This document shows, piece after piece, positions 45,588 to 54,260 of a DNA stretch of 57,009 nucleotides; the stretch's first letter is position 1, and every line of letters begins with the position of its first letter. The stretch spans positions 1 to 57,009 of the forward strand of contig CADCHG010000024.1 in assembly GCA_902801155.1 (NCBI GenBank), written 5' to 3'. Source of the DNA: an uncultured Prevotellaceae bacterium (GTDB lineage Bacteria; Bacteroidota; Bacteroidia; Bacteroidales; Bacteroidaceae). The position numbers and the translations under genes are program-made. Below the pieces are notes generated by a model. The model saw only the letters and a list, made by a program, of their open reading frames with translations, was not told the DNA's origin and did no database searches.

Positions 45588-45742
45588 AAGCCCCCTCTAT
45601 CCCCCCGAGGGGGGAATTTACTATATACACAGATAAACATTCAGGAGGCTAATAATAAAAATAGCGCATTACCCCCAGCGTAATAGTCATGAACATTCAT
45701 TACTATTAAAATGATGCCCCCTCGGGGGTAAGGGGGGCAGAC
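45588..45742. repeat. Inverted pair of GC-rich palindromes between psd and pssA
   Basis: GCCCCCTCTATCCCCCCGAGGGGG at 45591-45613 and its near complement at 45717-45740 (CCCCCTCGGGGGTAAGGGGGGC-type) flank about 100 bases. They could form a large stem in the psd-pssA transcript. Confidence 0.65.
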
Positions 45743-45745
45743 AAG

Positions 45746-46474
45746 ATGAAGAAACATATCCCAAATACAATAACCTGTTGCAACCTTATCTCCGGATGTG
45801 TTGCAACAGTATTTGCTTTATTCGGCATTCCGGAGATGGCTCTGCTGTTCATCATTCTCGGAGCTGTCTTTGACTTCTTCGATGGAATGACAGCAAGAGT
45901 ACTCGGCGTATCAAGTCCTATCGGCAAGGAACTCGACTCTTTGGCTGACGACGTCACATTCGGCGTTGCTCCGGCAAGCATACTGTTCTGGTTCCTCGGT
46001 ATCATCGACTACCCTTCATTCCTTGAAGGATGGCGCAACGTGATTCCTTTCCTTGCATACATCATCGCGGCTTTCTCTGCTCTGAGACTTGCAAAGTTCA
46101 ATCTCGACACACGCCAAACAACATCATTCATCGGACTTCCGACTCCTGCCAACGCCCTCTTCTGGGGCTCACTCATCGTAGGACTGGGCACACAGATGAT
46201 GTTTTGGGCATACTCCTTGCCTCTGCTTCTTATCGGCATCATGGTAAGCTCATGGCTCCTTATAGCCGAGATTCCTATGTTTGCCCTCAAGTTCAAGCAT
46301 TGGGGATTCAAAGGTAACGAGATAAAATACGGTTTCGTTATCTTTAGCGCAATAGCTCTTATCGGCGGTATTGCATACGGCATCGTGAAAGAGAACATAC
46401 ACATCTGCTATCTTCCTTTCAGCATCATCATACTTGCCTACATAGCAGTATCAATCGCTACACAGAAGAAATAA
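45746..46474 (+). CDS. pssA: CDP-diacylglycerol-serine O-phosphatidyltransferase
   Basis: 242 residues, membrane enzyme with about seven helices. The CDP-alcohol phosphotransferase signature is complete: DFFDGMTARVLGVSSPIGKELDSLADD split as D-G-x2-A-R-x8-G-x3-D-x3-D at about residues 45-66. It makes phosphatidylserine from CDP-diacylglycerol and serine at the inner membrane. The next gene starts directly after its stop (TAAATG), so they are cotranscribed. Confidence 0.95.
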   Translation: MKKHIPNTITCCNLISGCVATVFALFGIPEMALLFIILGAVFDFFDGMTARVLGVSSPIGKELDSLADDVTFGVAPASILFWFLGIIDYPSFLEGWRNVIPFLAYIIAAFSALRLAKFNLDTRQTTSFIGLPTPANALFWGSLIVGLGTQMMFWAYSLPLLLIGIMVSSWLLIAEIPMFALKFKHWGFKGNEIKYGFVIFSAIALIGGIAYGIVKENIHICYLPFSIIILAYIAVSIATQKK

Positions 46475-46771
46475 ATGCACATATTATTAGTCATATTACT
46501 GCTGTTGCTGTTGTTTGTTCTCGTGCCGCTTCTCTTCATCGGGGTAGTTGCATACGCCAAGCTCAGAGGCTTGTGGTACAAGCTAACTGGACGCCCGCAA
46601 CCTGATCCATTCAAAGGATTCAACGGCAGTTTCAACACCCGGAGCAGCTCACGCCCAAACGACACCCAAGACCGTCAGCAGCAAGCCTCACAGGCAGGCT
46701 CTTCAAGCAATGGCAAGAAGATATTCTCTGCCGACGAAGGTGAGTATGTTGATTTTGAGGTGGTGGATTAA
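46475..46771 (+). CDS. DUF4834 family small membrane protein
   Basis: 98 residues. One N-terminal transmembrane helix (residues 2-25, leucine-rich) followed by KLRGLWYKLTGRPQPDPF, a Ser/Gln-rich linker and a conserved acidic end (FSADEGEYVDFEVVD). This matches DUF4834, function unknown, usually next to pssA in Bacteroidales. Immediate adjacency to pssA suggests a phospholipid-related role, unproven. Confidence 0.85.
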   Translation: MHILLVILLLLLLFVLVPLLFIGVVAYAKLRGLWYKLTGRPQPDPFKGFNGSFNTRSSSRPNDTQDRQQQASQAGSSSNGKKIFSADEGEYVDFEVVD

Positions 46772-46774
46772 TAT

Positions 46775-46830
46775 ATGACTAAGGTCAAAGGTCTAAGGAC
46801 TAAGGTTCTTAGCCATCAACTTTCAACCTT
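46775..46830. repeat. Iterated words GGTCAAAGGTCTAAGGACTAAGG
   Basis: GACTAAGGTC, AAAGGTCTAAGG, ACTAAGGTTC in series, the complement of the CCTTAGTCC words at 18010-18037. Confidence 0.55.
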
Positions 46831-46843
46831 TGATTTTTGAGTT

Positions 46844-47506
46844 ATGAAACATCTGATTCTATTATTCCTACTCGCACTATGCAGCTCCGTCCACGCACAG
46901 ATTCCCGCAGGAAGGAGCAAGACAGTCACCATGTTTAGTGATTTCCAGCCGGCCATCATCAAACTGAAGGACGGCAAGTCAAGTGTGCACAAGCAGACGA
47001 ACATCTTCCTCAAGAGCAGTACACTCGTATACAAGAAAGCCCCTACAGGCGAGATAATGGAAGCTTCCATGCCATTAGTGGCTGGCATTACCTTTGGCGA
47101 CCGCAACTTCATCAACGTGAAGAACCAGCTTGCTGAAGTCGTTGCCACAGAAGGTAACGCAAGTCTCGTGCGTGTTCGAGTAGTTGACGTTGAGACCATG
47201 AAGGGCGAATACCTGAACAACAGCACCATAACAAACTCATCCATGCTCGACGACCTCAACGCTGGACGCTTGATCGGCGAAAGCATGTCAACAACACGCG
47301 TTGACGGCGCAGAGGATGAAGAGCCATATCCTCTCATGGACACATACTACTATGTTGTAGGTGACAAAGTCACCCTTGCCCATGAGCGTTCCATTAAGTC
47401 TGCCATAAAGAAAGACCAGCGACATGACTACGAGGTTATCATCTCCAATGGATTCAGTTGGGCAAGACAGGAAGACCTTGTAAAACTGCTCAAGCTCTTC
47501 AAGTAA
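46844..47506 (+). CDS. Hypothetical exported protein
   Basis: 220 residues, family not recognised. The signal peptide ends in SSVHAQ (residue 19). The mature part alternates short strands with DVETMKGEYLNNSTIT and ends in a helical ARQEDLVKLLKLFK. The central LKSSTLVYKKAP ... ITFGDRNFINVKNQLAEVVATEG resembles an SH3-like or WG-type beta region, but that is weak. Its stop overlaps the HAD phosphatase start (TAATG), so the two genes are translationally coupled although one product is exported and the other cytoplasmic. Confidence 0.75.
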   Translation: MKHLILLFLLALCSSVHAQIPAGRSKTVTMFSDFQPAIIKLKDGKSSVHKQTNIFLKSSTLVYKKAPTGEIMEASMPLVAGITFGDRNFINVKNQLAEVVATEGNASLVRVRVVDVETMKGEYLNNSTITNSSMLDDLNAGRLIGESMSTTRVDGAEDEEPYPLMDTYYYVVGDKVTLAHERSIKSAIKKDQRHDYEVIISNGFSWARQEDLVKLLKLFK

Positions 47507-48108
47507 TGAATTACATCTTCGACCTTGCAGGCGTTATCATAAACCTCGACCTTGAGCGCGACACGAAAGCACTCAACTATATCGGACTGCCCGACTTCGA
47601 AGGCTGCATACGACAGCCAGAAATAGCAGTCCCTACCCTCTCCTATCTCAACGGACTTATGTCCGAGCAGGACTACTGCGACACCATCCGTCCGCTATGC
47701 CGCGAAGGGATAACCGACGAGGACATCCTATGGGCTATGGACGATGTTCTCGACACTATTCCCAAATCACGCATACAGATGCTTCTCGAACTTCGCAAGC
47801 ATCACAAGGTGTATCTGCTAAGCAACATCTACGACAGAGGCTGGAAAATTGCCAAAAACGCCTTCCACAAGCATGGAGTTGAGCCCGAAGACTGCTTCGA
47901 CCAGCTCTTTCTCTCACACGAACTACAGCTTGCCAAACCCGATCCTCGCATCTTCCAAGCCGTAATCAACGCAACAGGCATAACTCCCGAAGACACCCTT
48001 TTCTTCGACGATTCAAGGAGCAATATCGAGACGGCAAAATCCCTCGGATTCCAGGCTCACCTCGCCCCTATGAACAATCTCGAAGAAGTCTTTAAAATTA
48101 ACGAGTAA
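47506..48108 (+). CDS. HAD-superfamily phosphatase (YihX-like)
   Basis: 200 residues from the ATG at 47506 that overlaps the upstream stop; a start at 47458 would run deep into the neighbour. HAD motifs: I FDLAGVII with Asp6 or nearby as nucleophile (usual FDLGGV, here Ala for Gly), II LLSNIYDRG, III KPDPRIF with the Lys, IV LFFDDS. The helical cap (residues 15-85) is of the IA subclass, like YihX, which hydrolyses alpha-D-glucose-1-phosphate. Substrate unknown. Confidence 0.88.
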   Translation: MNYIFDLAGVIINLDLERDTKALNYIGLPDFEGCIRQPEIAVPTLSYLNGLMSEQDYCDTIRPLCREGITDEDILWAMDDVLDTIPKSRIQMLLELRKHHKVYLLSNIYDRGWKIAKNAFHKHGVEPEDCFDQLFLSHELQLAKPDPRIFQAVINATGITPEDTLFFDDSRSNIETAKSLGFQAHLAPMNNLEEVFKINE

Positions 48109-48119
48109 CACTTGTTTTT

Positions 48120-48176
48120 AATTTGATGAGCGTTAGCGAAGAACTTGCGAAGCTTGATGAGCGTTAGCGAATAATT
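48120..48176. repeat. Direct repeat TTGATGAGCGTTAGCGAA
   Basis: Two exact copies of TTGATGAGCGTTAGCGAA (48122 and 48152) after the HAD gene; weaker copies near 608 and 51626. From here to 48435 there is only a hairpin, GAGGTTGGA...TCCAACCTC (48269-48295), which may end transcription. Confidence 0.6.
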
Positions 48177-48435
48177 TACTTTCCAACTAAACACTAAGGC
48201 GCAAAGGATTTCCGAATATTATCTTGCATATCAAAATCATCATCCCTTTCTTTATACAAAGAAAAGAGGTTGGAACAGGACGCTCCAACCTCGGACGATT
48301 TCGCTTTTTAAGAAAAAAATGCAAAACGAAATCAATATTGGGTGCAAATATAGTGAATTTATTCAGAAACACAAAATTTTACGCCATTATTTTTGAAAAT
48401 TAACACACTTATTTGTAAATCTAATTTTTTTTCCA

Positions 48436-48443
48436 TAACTTTG
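48436..48443 (+). promoter_or_regulatory. -7 box TAACTTTG for the pectinase gene
   Basis: TAACTTTG, identical to the box before the TonB receptor; the hairpin leader begins 7 bases later. Confidence 0.65.
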
Positions 48444-48449
48444 CACTTT

Positions 48450-48578
48450 GAAAATCAAAGACGTGCGCCAACCTTTAGGGGTTGACATGCACTATTTTCC
48501 AAATGCGAATATCAAAGAGATTTGCACTTTGAAAATCAAAGACGTGCGCCAGCCTTTAGGCTGACTCGCACTATTTTC
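48450..48578 (+). promoter_or_regulatory. Tandem hairpin leader element, copies B and C
   Basis: Copy B 48450-48499 and copy C 48531-48578 are units of an 81-base direct repeat. Outer stem GAAAAT/ATTTTC in both, middle stem GTGC(G)/(C or T)GCAC, apical CAACC/GGTTG in B and CAGCC/GGCTG in C around TTTAG or TTTA. Compared with copy A (1432-1480) the pairs change on both sides at once. They fill the leader of the GH28-GH105 gene. Confidence 0.65.
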
Positions 48579-48653
48579 CAAATGTAAATTATAAGGCATT
48601 TGCATCTTGATTATATCATGATTATATCCAACGATAAAAAATCAACGAAATAA

Positions 48654-51326
48654 ATGAATAAACTAACTTTTTTGTTTTTTTCCGCTCTTGTTTTCCCTTT
48701 GACCATAATTGCCCAGACATGGGACGACGCTAAGTACAAAGCCATTGAGGCAAGTATCGTTGCGCCTACATTCGCTGATGCGGAGTTCGACATCACAGCC
48801 ACAGGCATCACAACGGCATCAACGCCGAATGAGATACAGACGGCTATCAACGCCACTATCGACAAATGCTCCGAGGCTGGCGGCGGAAAGGTCATCATTC
48901 CTCCCGGAACATGGAAGACTGGAGCCATTACCCTGAAAAGCAACGTCAACCTTGTGGTCAAGGCAGGCGCAACCCTGCTTTTCGCCTACGACCCCTATCT
49001 CTATCCGCTGGTGAAGACACGCTGGGAAGGTCTCGACATAATGAACTACTCCCCTTGCATCTATGCATATCAGGCTAAGAACGTAGCCATCACGGGCGAC
49101 GGAATCATCGACGGAAACGGCACAAAGGACACATGGTGGAAATGGTGCGGAGCTGCGAAATACGGCTACGACAGCAACACGCTCCAGAGCCAGGCAAACG
49201 AATACGCAGGTAAAAACGCCCAGTACAAGCAGGTGGATGCCGATGGTAAGGTGCTCAGCAACCGCAACACCCTTCTCTGGATGGCAGACAACAACATTCC
49301 TACCGAAGAACGCGTCTTCGGACTCGGATGCGGTATGCGTCCGCAGCTTGTCAACTTCTACGAGTGCGAGAACGTGCTCGTTGACGGCGTCATCTTCCTC
49401 CGCTCCCCGTTCTGGGTTATCCACCCTGTATTGAGCAAGAACGTAACCGTACGCCGCTGTAAGATCATCAACGACGGACCTAACGGCGACGGATGCGACC
49501 CTGAGTCATGCGAGAACGTGCTCATCGAGAAATGTATCTTCAACACAGGCGACGACTGCATAGCAATCAAGTCAGGACGTAACGGCGACGGACGACGCAC
49601 CCCGCGTCCTTCAAAGAACATCATCATCCGTGGATGCACGATGGAAGACGGACATGGCGGCGTGGTCATCGGTAGCGAGATAAGCGCAGGCGTACAGAAC
49701 GTCTTCGCCGAGGACTGCCGTATGGACTCCCCTAACCTCGACCGCGTGCTACGCATCAAGACAAACACTTGTCGTGGAGGAGTTACCGACGGCATCTACA
49801 TGCGTAACGTGACCGTGGGACAATGCCGCGAGGCAGTCCTGCGTATCAACCTCCAGTACGAGCCCAAGGAGAAGTCAAAGCGCGGCTTCACCCCTGTGGT
49901 GCAGAACATCTACATGGAGAATGTCACCTGTAAGAAGTCAAAGTACGGCATTCTGCTCAACGGCCTTGAGGACACCGTGGCTATCAATAACATCAGTCTG
50001 AAGAACTGCACCTTCAACGGTGTAACCGACAAGCCTATCCAGAAGACAGGCAAGGTGGGCACGAAGCTGAAGTTCAGCAAACTCATCATAAACGACAAGC
50101 TCATACTCGCCAAGGCACCATACAAGCACTACTCAGAGTGGATGACATGGAGCGAGATGAAGCGTGTGAAGCATCCGTTCTACCTCGACTTCACCGACGA
50201 GGCTATAGAGCCTAACGGAAAGTGGTCATACGCGGTGGGCATCGAACTGGAGAGCATGCTCGACACATGGCGCGCATACCTCAACGACGATGTGCTAAAG
50301 TACCTCAAGGAATACCCAGCCCGAATGATTGACGAGAACGGAAGCATCAAGGGCTACAACCAGTCGGAATACAGCCTCGACAACGTACGCCCCGCACGTT
50401 TCATTCTGCGCATGAACCGACTCTTCCTCGGTGACAACGAGGTAAGGACATACGGCACAGAGAAAGCCGTAGAGAACGTCTTTAACCAGATGAAGTCACA
50501 CCCTCGCACCACAACGGGCAAGGACGGGCGCGGAGTCTTCTGGCACAAGAATATATACCCTAATCAGGTATGGCTCGACGGCCTCTACATGGGACTCCCG
50601 TTCTTCACCATGATTGCCGGTGAAATGGAGGAAAAGGACGAGAAAAACGTTGCCAAGCAGGTCTATGACGACATAGTCAACCAGATGGCAGTAACATTCG
50701 AGAAGACATACGACGAGAAGACAGGACTCTGGAAACATGCCTGGGACGAGAACAAGTCAATCTTCTGGGCAGACAAGACCACAGGCCTCAGCCAGCACAC
50801 ATGGTCACGTGCCCTCGGATGGTTCGCAATGGCTATGACCGAAGTACTTGACGAGCTTCCCGAGAGCTACACACGCCGCAAGGAAGTGAAGGACATGCTC
50901 CAGAAGGTGATGACCGCCGTGGTGAAGTATCAGGACGCAAAGACAGGCGTATGGTACGATGTCATGGACGTCAAGGACCCTAAGAACTACCTCGAATCCA
51001 CCGCCTCATGTATGTTCTCCTACGTGCTCCTCAAGGGCTCACGCCTCGGCTATCTCGATGCCTCATTCAAGCAGGCAGGCATAAAGGCATACGACGGCAT
51101 CATCAATGAGTTCATCAAGATAAACAACGACAAGACGATCTCCCTCACCAACTGCTGCTCAGTCAGCGGTCTCGGTCCTGACGACAATCCAAGTCGTGAC
51201 GGTTCCTTCGAGTACTACATCTCAGAGCCTATCCGCGACAACGACGCCAAGGGCATCGCCCCATTCATCTGGGCAAGTCTCGAAATGGAGCGAGACAAGG
51301 CAGAAACCGTCAAACTGGGGTACTGA
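48654..51326 (+). CDS. GH28 polygalacturonase fused to GH105 unsaturated rhamnogalacturonyl hydrolase
   Basis: 890 residues. Signal peptide 1-20 (TIIAQ). Residues about 45-480 form a GH28 beta-helix: GDGIIDGNG, DGPNGDGCDPES (about 273-284, catalytic Asp region), FNTGDDCIAIKSG (about 294-306), GHGGVVIGSE (about 331-340) and RIKT. Residues about 510-890 form an (alpha/alpha)6 GH105/GH88-type domain: NQVWLDGLYMGLPFF, HAWDENKSIFWADKTTG, TWSRALGWFAMAM and GSFEYYISEP. GH28 cuts pectic galacturonan or rhamnogalacturonan backbones; GH105 removes unsaturated uronic acids left by lyases. Two activities in one periplasmic or surface protein fits pectin use. No SusCD pair is beside it. The leader has a tandem hairpin element. 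Confidence 0.9.
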   Translation: MNKLTFLFFSALVFPLTIIAQTWDDAKYKAIEASIVAPTFADAEFDITATGITTASTPNEIQTAINATIDKCSEAGGGKVIIPPGTWKTGAITLKSNVNLVVKAGATLLFAYDPYLYPLVKTRWEGLDIMNYSPCIYAYQAKNVAITGDGIIDGNGTKDTWWKWCGAAKYGYDSNTLQSQANEYAGKNAQYKQVDADGKVLSNRNTLLWMADNNIPTEERVFGLGCGMRPQLVNFYECENVLVDGVIFLRSPFWVIHPVLSKNVTVRRCKIINDGPNGDGCDPESCENVLIEKCIFNTGDDCIAIKSGRNGDGRRTPRPSKNIIIRGCTMEDGHGGVVIGSEISAGVQNVFAEDCRMDSPNLDRVLRIKTNTCRGGVTDGIYMRNVTVGQCREAVLRINLQYEPKEKSKRGFTPVVQNIYMENVTCKKSKYGILLNGLEDTVAINNISLKNCTFNGVTDKPIQKTGKVGTKLKFSKLIINDKLILAKAPYKHYSEWMTWSEMKRVKHPFYLDFTDEAIEPNGKWSYAVGIELESMLDTWRAYLNDDVLKYLKEYPARMIDENGSIKGYNQSEYSLDNVRPARFILRMNRLFLGDNEVRTYGTEKAVENVFNQMKSHPRTTTGKDGRGVFWHKNIYPNQVWLDGLYMGLPFFTMIAGEMEEKDEKNVAKQVYDDIVNQMAVTFEKTYDEKTGLWKHAWDENKSIFWADKTTGLSQHTWSRALGWFAMAMTEVLDELPESYTRRKEVKDMLQKVMTAVVKYQDAKTGVWYDVMDVKDPKNYLESTASCMFSYVLLKGSRLGYLDASFKQAGIKAYDGIINEFIKINNDKTISLTNCCSVSGLGPDDNPSRDGSFEYYISEPIRDNDAKGIAPFIWASLEMERDKAETVKLGY

Positions 51327-51378
51327 GAGTAAAACAATAAACTATTATGAAGAAATTAAGACAGTCGTTTGTCCGAAA

Positions 51379-51599
51379 ACTGTCTGGAAGACAGTACTAT
51401 TCGTAACCCCGTACATACGAGTGAAACGAGGATGTGCGGGGGATATAGTGCCAATCCCCACTACTGCCTGGAGGGCAGTACATCGCCAATCAGGTACAGC
51501 CTTCCAGGCTGATTAGTTGATGGATATTCTATATCCGAGGGCATCCTCTCCTTCGTCGAGTATGCACCTCGGTTACTCATGGTGTTGCCTTCCAGGCAA
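51379..51599 (+). repeat. Six-hairpin structured element of unknown kind
   Basis: Hairpins in order: ACTGTCT/AGACAGT (51379-51395), CCCCGTACAT/ATGTGCGGGG (51407-51441), ACTGCC/GGCAGT (51463-51479), CAGCC-TTCCA-GGCTG (51497-51511), CCGAGGGCAT/ATGCACCTCGG (51535-51572), TTGCC-TTCCA-GGCAA (51585-51599). Almost every base belongs to or links a stem, and no reading frame is credible. It sits between the pectinase gene and a lipoprotein gene. An ATGAAGAAATTAAGA stretch at 51347 resembles the start of that lipoprotein gene (ATGAAGAAACTAAAGA at 51654), as if the element had split it. Confidence 0.6.
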
Positions 51600-51653
51600 T
51601 AACGAACAAGTGACAGTCTTCTTTCTGATGAGCATAGCGAATAAACTTAAATT

Positions 51654-52100
51654 ATGAAGAAACTAAAGATTAGGCAGATCATCATGGCTATCACAGCCGT
51701 AATCACCGTCACCTCATGCGGCAACAGCGATGAGTACGACGGCGACTGGGACGACATGATTTGGAAAACAGAAGTGAAAGCAACAGAGCAAGATGGAACA
51801 TACTTAGTTGCCGCAACAGGAGGTGAGTTAACCTTCTCTTGTAAGAACTATCAACACCCGTGGATATCAGAAGCCTTATATGCCGGAGAATACTATAATC
51901 CCGACGTTCAAGATGATGAACACCACACAATAAACAGGCAAAAATTATCCCTTGACTGGTTCAAGGCAGAAATAACAGGTAACCTGCTCAAGGTCACTTT
52001 TGCCCCGAATCAGGCAACGACGGAAAGACCCATCAAGCTTTACGTCACCGCCGGCGATATCTTCTACTCCTTCACTTTCAAGCAATCAGCAAACAAATAG
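51654..52100 (+). CDS. Lipoprotein with BACON-like domain
   Basis: 148 residues. The lipobox VTSC (Cys22) follows a short signal, so it is a lipoprotein. Residues 45-145 look like a BACON-type beta-sandwich: a conserved GGELTFSCKNYQHPWI, then LSLDWFKAEITGNLLKVTFAPNQ, and the terminal IKLYVTAGDIFYSFTFKQSA. Such domains often bind carbohydrate or mediate protein contact at the cell surface. It follows the pectinase gene with the structured element between them, so a glycan link is possible but unproven. Good terminator at 52105-52135. Confidence 0.7.
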   Translation: MKKLKIRQIIMAITAVITVTSCGNSDEYDGDWDDMIWKTEVKATEQDGTYLVAATGGELTFSCKNYQHPWISEALYAGEYYNPDVQDDEHHTINRQKLSLDWFKAEITGNLLKVTFAPNQATTERPIKLYVTAGDIFYSFTFKQSANK

Positions 52101-52104
52101 CATA

Positions 52105-52140
52105 AAAGAGCCTGTCCATATCGGATAGGCTCTTTCGTTT
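52105..52140 (+). terminator. Terminator after the lipoprotein gene
   Basis: AAAGAGCCTGTCC / GGATAGGCTCTTT with a 5-base loop, then CGTTTTCC. Confidence 0.85.
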
Positions 52141-52254
52141 TCCTTATGCTTATATGTATAGCCAAAAGTTGTGGCTATAAGACGGCTGTAGGCCGATAAT
52201 GTAAAATATTCTTGTATTTAGTACAAATTCTATATTATTTAAGTTGATAAATGG

Positions 52255-52665
52255 TTATTGGATGGTTGTAAGAATGAATTTGCGGAAATCGTCAAGATCC
52301 TTTTGGTTGGGATGCCCCATGTGAATAGGTCCCATCGAGCCTTTGCATGAAAACTCTTTCTCTGAAACGGCGATGCCCCTTGCCTGAAGCATCTCACGCA
52401 TCTGAGGTACAGGCGACTTGATGATGGCGCTCGAGCCAAAGCAGACTACATTTTTCACCTTGTCGGGAGTAAGCGTGTTAATGAATTCTACGATGCTGTT
52501 ATCTACTTTCTCCAATAGCACACCGCTACCTAAATAAAGTGTATCTACAGGCTCGCTCAGACGGACGGTTGCCAGTTCTGGACGTGTATTGGTTAGTTCA
52601 CCAACAATCTTTGCCATCTTTTCTGTATGGCCAAATTTGCTAAAATATCGGATTGCTGTTTTCAT
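52255..52665 (-). CDS. Flavodoxin-like protein
   Basis: 136 residues from the ATG at 52663-52665; a TTG seven codons upstream would overlap the neighbour's stop. Flavodoxin-like fold: the first strand and FMN phosphate loop read AIRYFSKFGHTEKMAKIV, followed by LYLGSGVLLE and VVCFGSSAI. It is short and lacks the canonical T/S-x-T-G-x-T, so FMN binding is probable but not certain. As the last gene of the gpx-marR-radical SAM unit, it may supply electrons to the radical SAM enzyme, since flavodoxins reduce such clusters. Confidence 0.8.
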   Translation of the reverse strand: MKTAIRYFSKFGHTEKMAKIVGELTNTRPELATVRLSEPVDTLYLGSGVLLEKVDNSIVEFINTLTPDKVKNVVCFGSSAIIKSPVPQMREMLQARGIAVSEKEFSCKGSMGPIHMGHPNQKDLDDFRKFILTTIQ

Positions 52666-52682
52666 CTTTTGTTTTTTTTGCT

Positions 52683-53786
52683 TCAAACTATCATTTTTTC
52701 TATTTCTCCCTTATGCTCGAATAGGGTACAGCCACCAGTATGTTCCCAGCCGAGGGCCTTAGCTGCACGAATCTTGCGGAACAGAGGCGACTGTAATGCC
52801 TTCCTTATGCCCATCGTGGCAACATTGCTGTCGCTGAAAGGTGAGAACGGGCAAGGTTCTGCCGAGCCGTCAGGACCTATGTGGAAGAACCCGCGACCAG
52901 AGGCAAGACAACCGCCAAGAGCCTTCTCATCACCTGGGAATGAAAGGAAAATAATATCTGCATAGGCATTACGACGCTCCTCAAGCAGAGCTTCCATTTC
53001 TGCCACATGCTCGTCTCCGAAGGCGAGGTGTTCCGTACCCTTCTCCGTTGACACATATTCTATAAAGAACACTATCTTGCAGCCATATCCTCGCAAGGTA
53101 TCAATGAATTGTGGCGAAGTAACGAGATGATAGTTCTCTGTTGTTACTGTGATGCTTGTGCCAAAGAAAAGGCCTTCCTGCTTCAGCATTTCCATCGACT
53201 GCATGGCACGTTTGAATACACCTTGACCTCGACGTTCGTCAGTACCCATGGCTGTTCCTTCTATGCTGATGATAGGCACCATGTTGAGATTATCCTTCAG
53301 AAATTTCATATAGGAAGGACCTATGAGCGTGCCATTGGTGAAAATGGGGAATATCATATCTTTCACCTCTGCTATTTTCTCAAGAATATCTTTCCTCATG
53401 AATGGCTCACCACCTGCTATAAGCGAAAAGTTGATGCCCATGTCGGCAGCTTCCGTGAAGATGGTTTTCCATTGATCGGGTGTCAGAGTCGCTTTCTGGT
53501 TAGCTTTCTCATCCTCGGCTATGCCGTTGCTGCGTGCGTAGCATCCTTTGCAATGTAGGTTGCAAGTGGTAGAGATACTGCTGATGAGGAATGGCGGCAC
53601 CTCCAGTTCTTCCTGTTCCAGCATTTTCCTACGCCGTTTCTCCGACTTCTGAAAGAGCGCCTGCATACGGAATGCGAACTTAGCCTCACGCGGATTTGAC
53701 AGCACGCTCTTATATGCTTTCGCCATTATTGTGCGGATGCTGTTGCTCATGTAAGCTCCCAGATCAAGCGTTCCATTTGTTGCCAT
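52683..53786 (-). CDS. Radical SAM enzyme with C-terminal cysteine region
   Basis: 367 residues. CX3CX2C cluster motif Cys75, Cys79, Cys82 (TTCNLHCKGCYARSNG), GGEP motif (LIAGGEPFMR, near 126) and a TIM-barrel-like core to about residue 270. The C-terminal part carries Cys residues in GGCLASGRG, PCPFSPFSD and GGCTLFEH, suggesting a second cluster of the SPASM/twitch type. The reaction is not identified. It lies 2 bases after the marR-like gene and upstream of the flavodoxin gene; this grouping with glutathione peroxidase suggests repair or maturation under peroxide stress. Confidence 0.88.
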   Translation of the reverse strand: MATNGTLDLGAYMSNSIRTIMAKAYKSVLSNPREAKFAFRMQALFQKSEKRRRKMLEQEELEVPPFLISSISTTCNLHCKGCYARSNGIAEDEKANQKATLTPDQWKTIFTEAADMGINFSLIAGGEPFMRKDILEKIAEVKDMIFPIFTNGTLIGPSYMKFLKDNLNMVPIISIEGTAMGTDERRGQGVFKRAMQSMEMLKQEGLFFGTSITVTTENYHLVTSPQFIDTLRGYGCKIVFFIEYVSTEKGTEHLAFGDEHVAEMEALLEERRNAYADIIFLSFPGDEKALGGCLASGRGFFHIGPDGSAEPCPFSPFSDSNVATMGIRKALQSPLFRKIRAAKALGWEHTGGCTLFEHKGEIEKMIV

Positions 53787-53788
53787 AT

Positions 53789-54229
53789 TTATTTCTTTAA
53801 TGTTTCGATGATTGAATCAAGTTCCTTTGCCAGATGCAGATAGTCGGCTTGCTTTAGAGGACAGGCTGAAAGCTGTTCTCCCATGCCTGAAGGAATCTTT
53901 GCATAAGCCTCCTCTTCCAAAGCCTTGCCCTTTGGCGTCAGACTGACAATCTGCTGACGTTTGTCCTTATCGCCTTTCTTACGGATGACGATACCCAGCT
54001 TCTCCATGCGTTGGAGTAGTGGAGTGACCGTATTCGTTTCAAGAAGCAGGCGATTGGCAATGTCACATACAGGCTGTTCGTCCTTTTCCCAAAGCACCAT
54101 CAGTACGAGGTACTGAGGATAGGTGATACCTAGAGCTGTCAATATCGGTGTGTAGGCCTGCGTAATCAGCCTTGTCGCCGTATAGAGACGGAAGCAAACT
54201 TGATTATCGAGTTGTAACTCTGCGTGCAT
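53789..54229 (-). CDS. MarR/OhrR-type transcriptional regulator
   Basis: 146 residues. Winged helix-turn-helix at about 45-105 (QPVCDIANRLLLETNTVTPLLQRMEKLGIV, GDKDKRQQIVSLTPKG wing). N-terminal LDNQVCFRLYTATR places Cys12 where OhrR has its peroxide-sensing Cys, so it is probably redox-controlled. It lies 31 bases after gpx in the same operon and likely binds the ATCGCTTGCGAT sites around the gpx promoter. Confidence 0.88.
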   Translation of the reverse strand: MHAELQLDNQVCFRLYTATRLITQAYTPILTALGITYPQYLVLMVLWEKDEQPVCDIANRLLLETNTVTPLLQRMEKLGIVIRKKGDKDKRQQIVSLTPKGKALEEEAYAKIPSGMGEQLSACPLKQADYLHLAKELDSIIETLKK

Positions 54230-54260
54230 ACTCTAAACTCTAAACTCTAACCTCTAATCA

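Noticed and set aside
48187-48372. Minus-strand 61-codon reading frame after the HAD gene
   Set aside because: No motif and it overlaps a hairpin; AT-rich gap sequence.
51196-51516. Plus-strand reading frame over the pectinase 3' end and the hairpin element
   Set aside because: Overlaps a well-supported gene in another frame and its tail is hairpin sequence.
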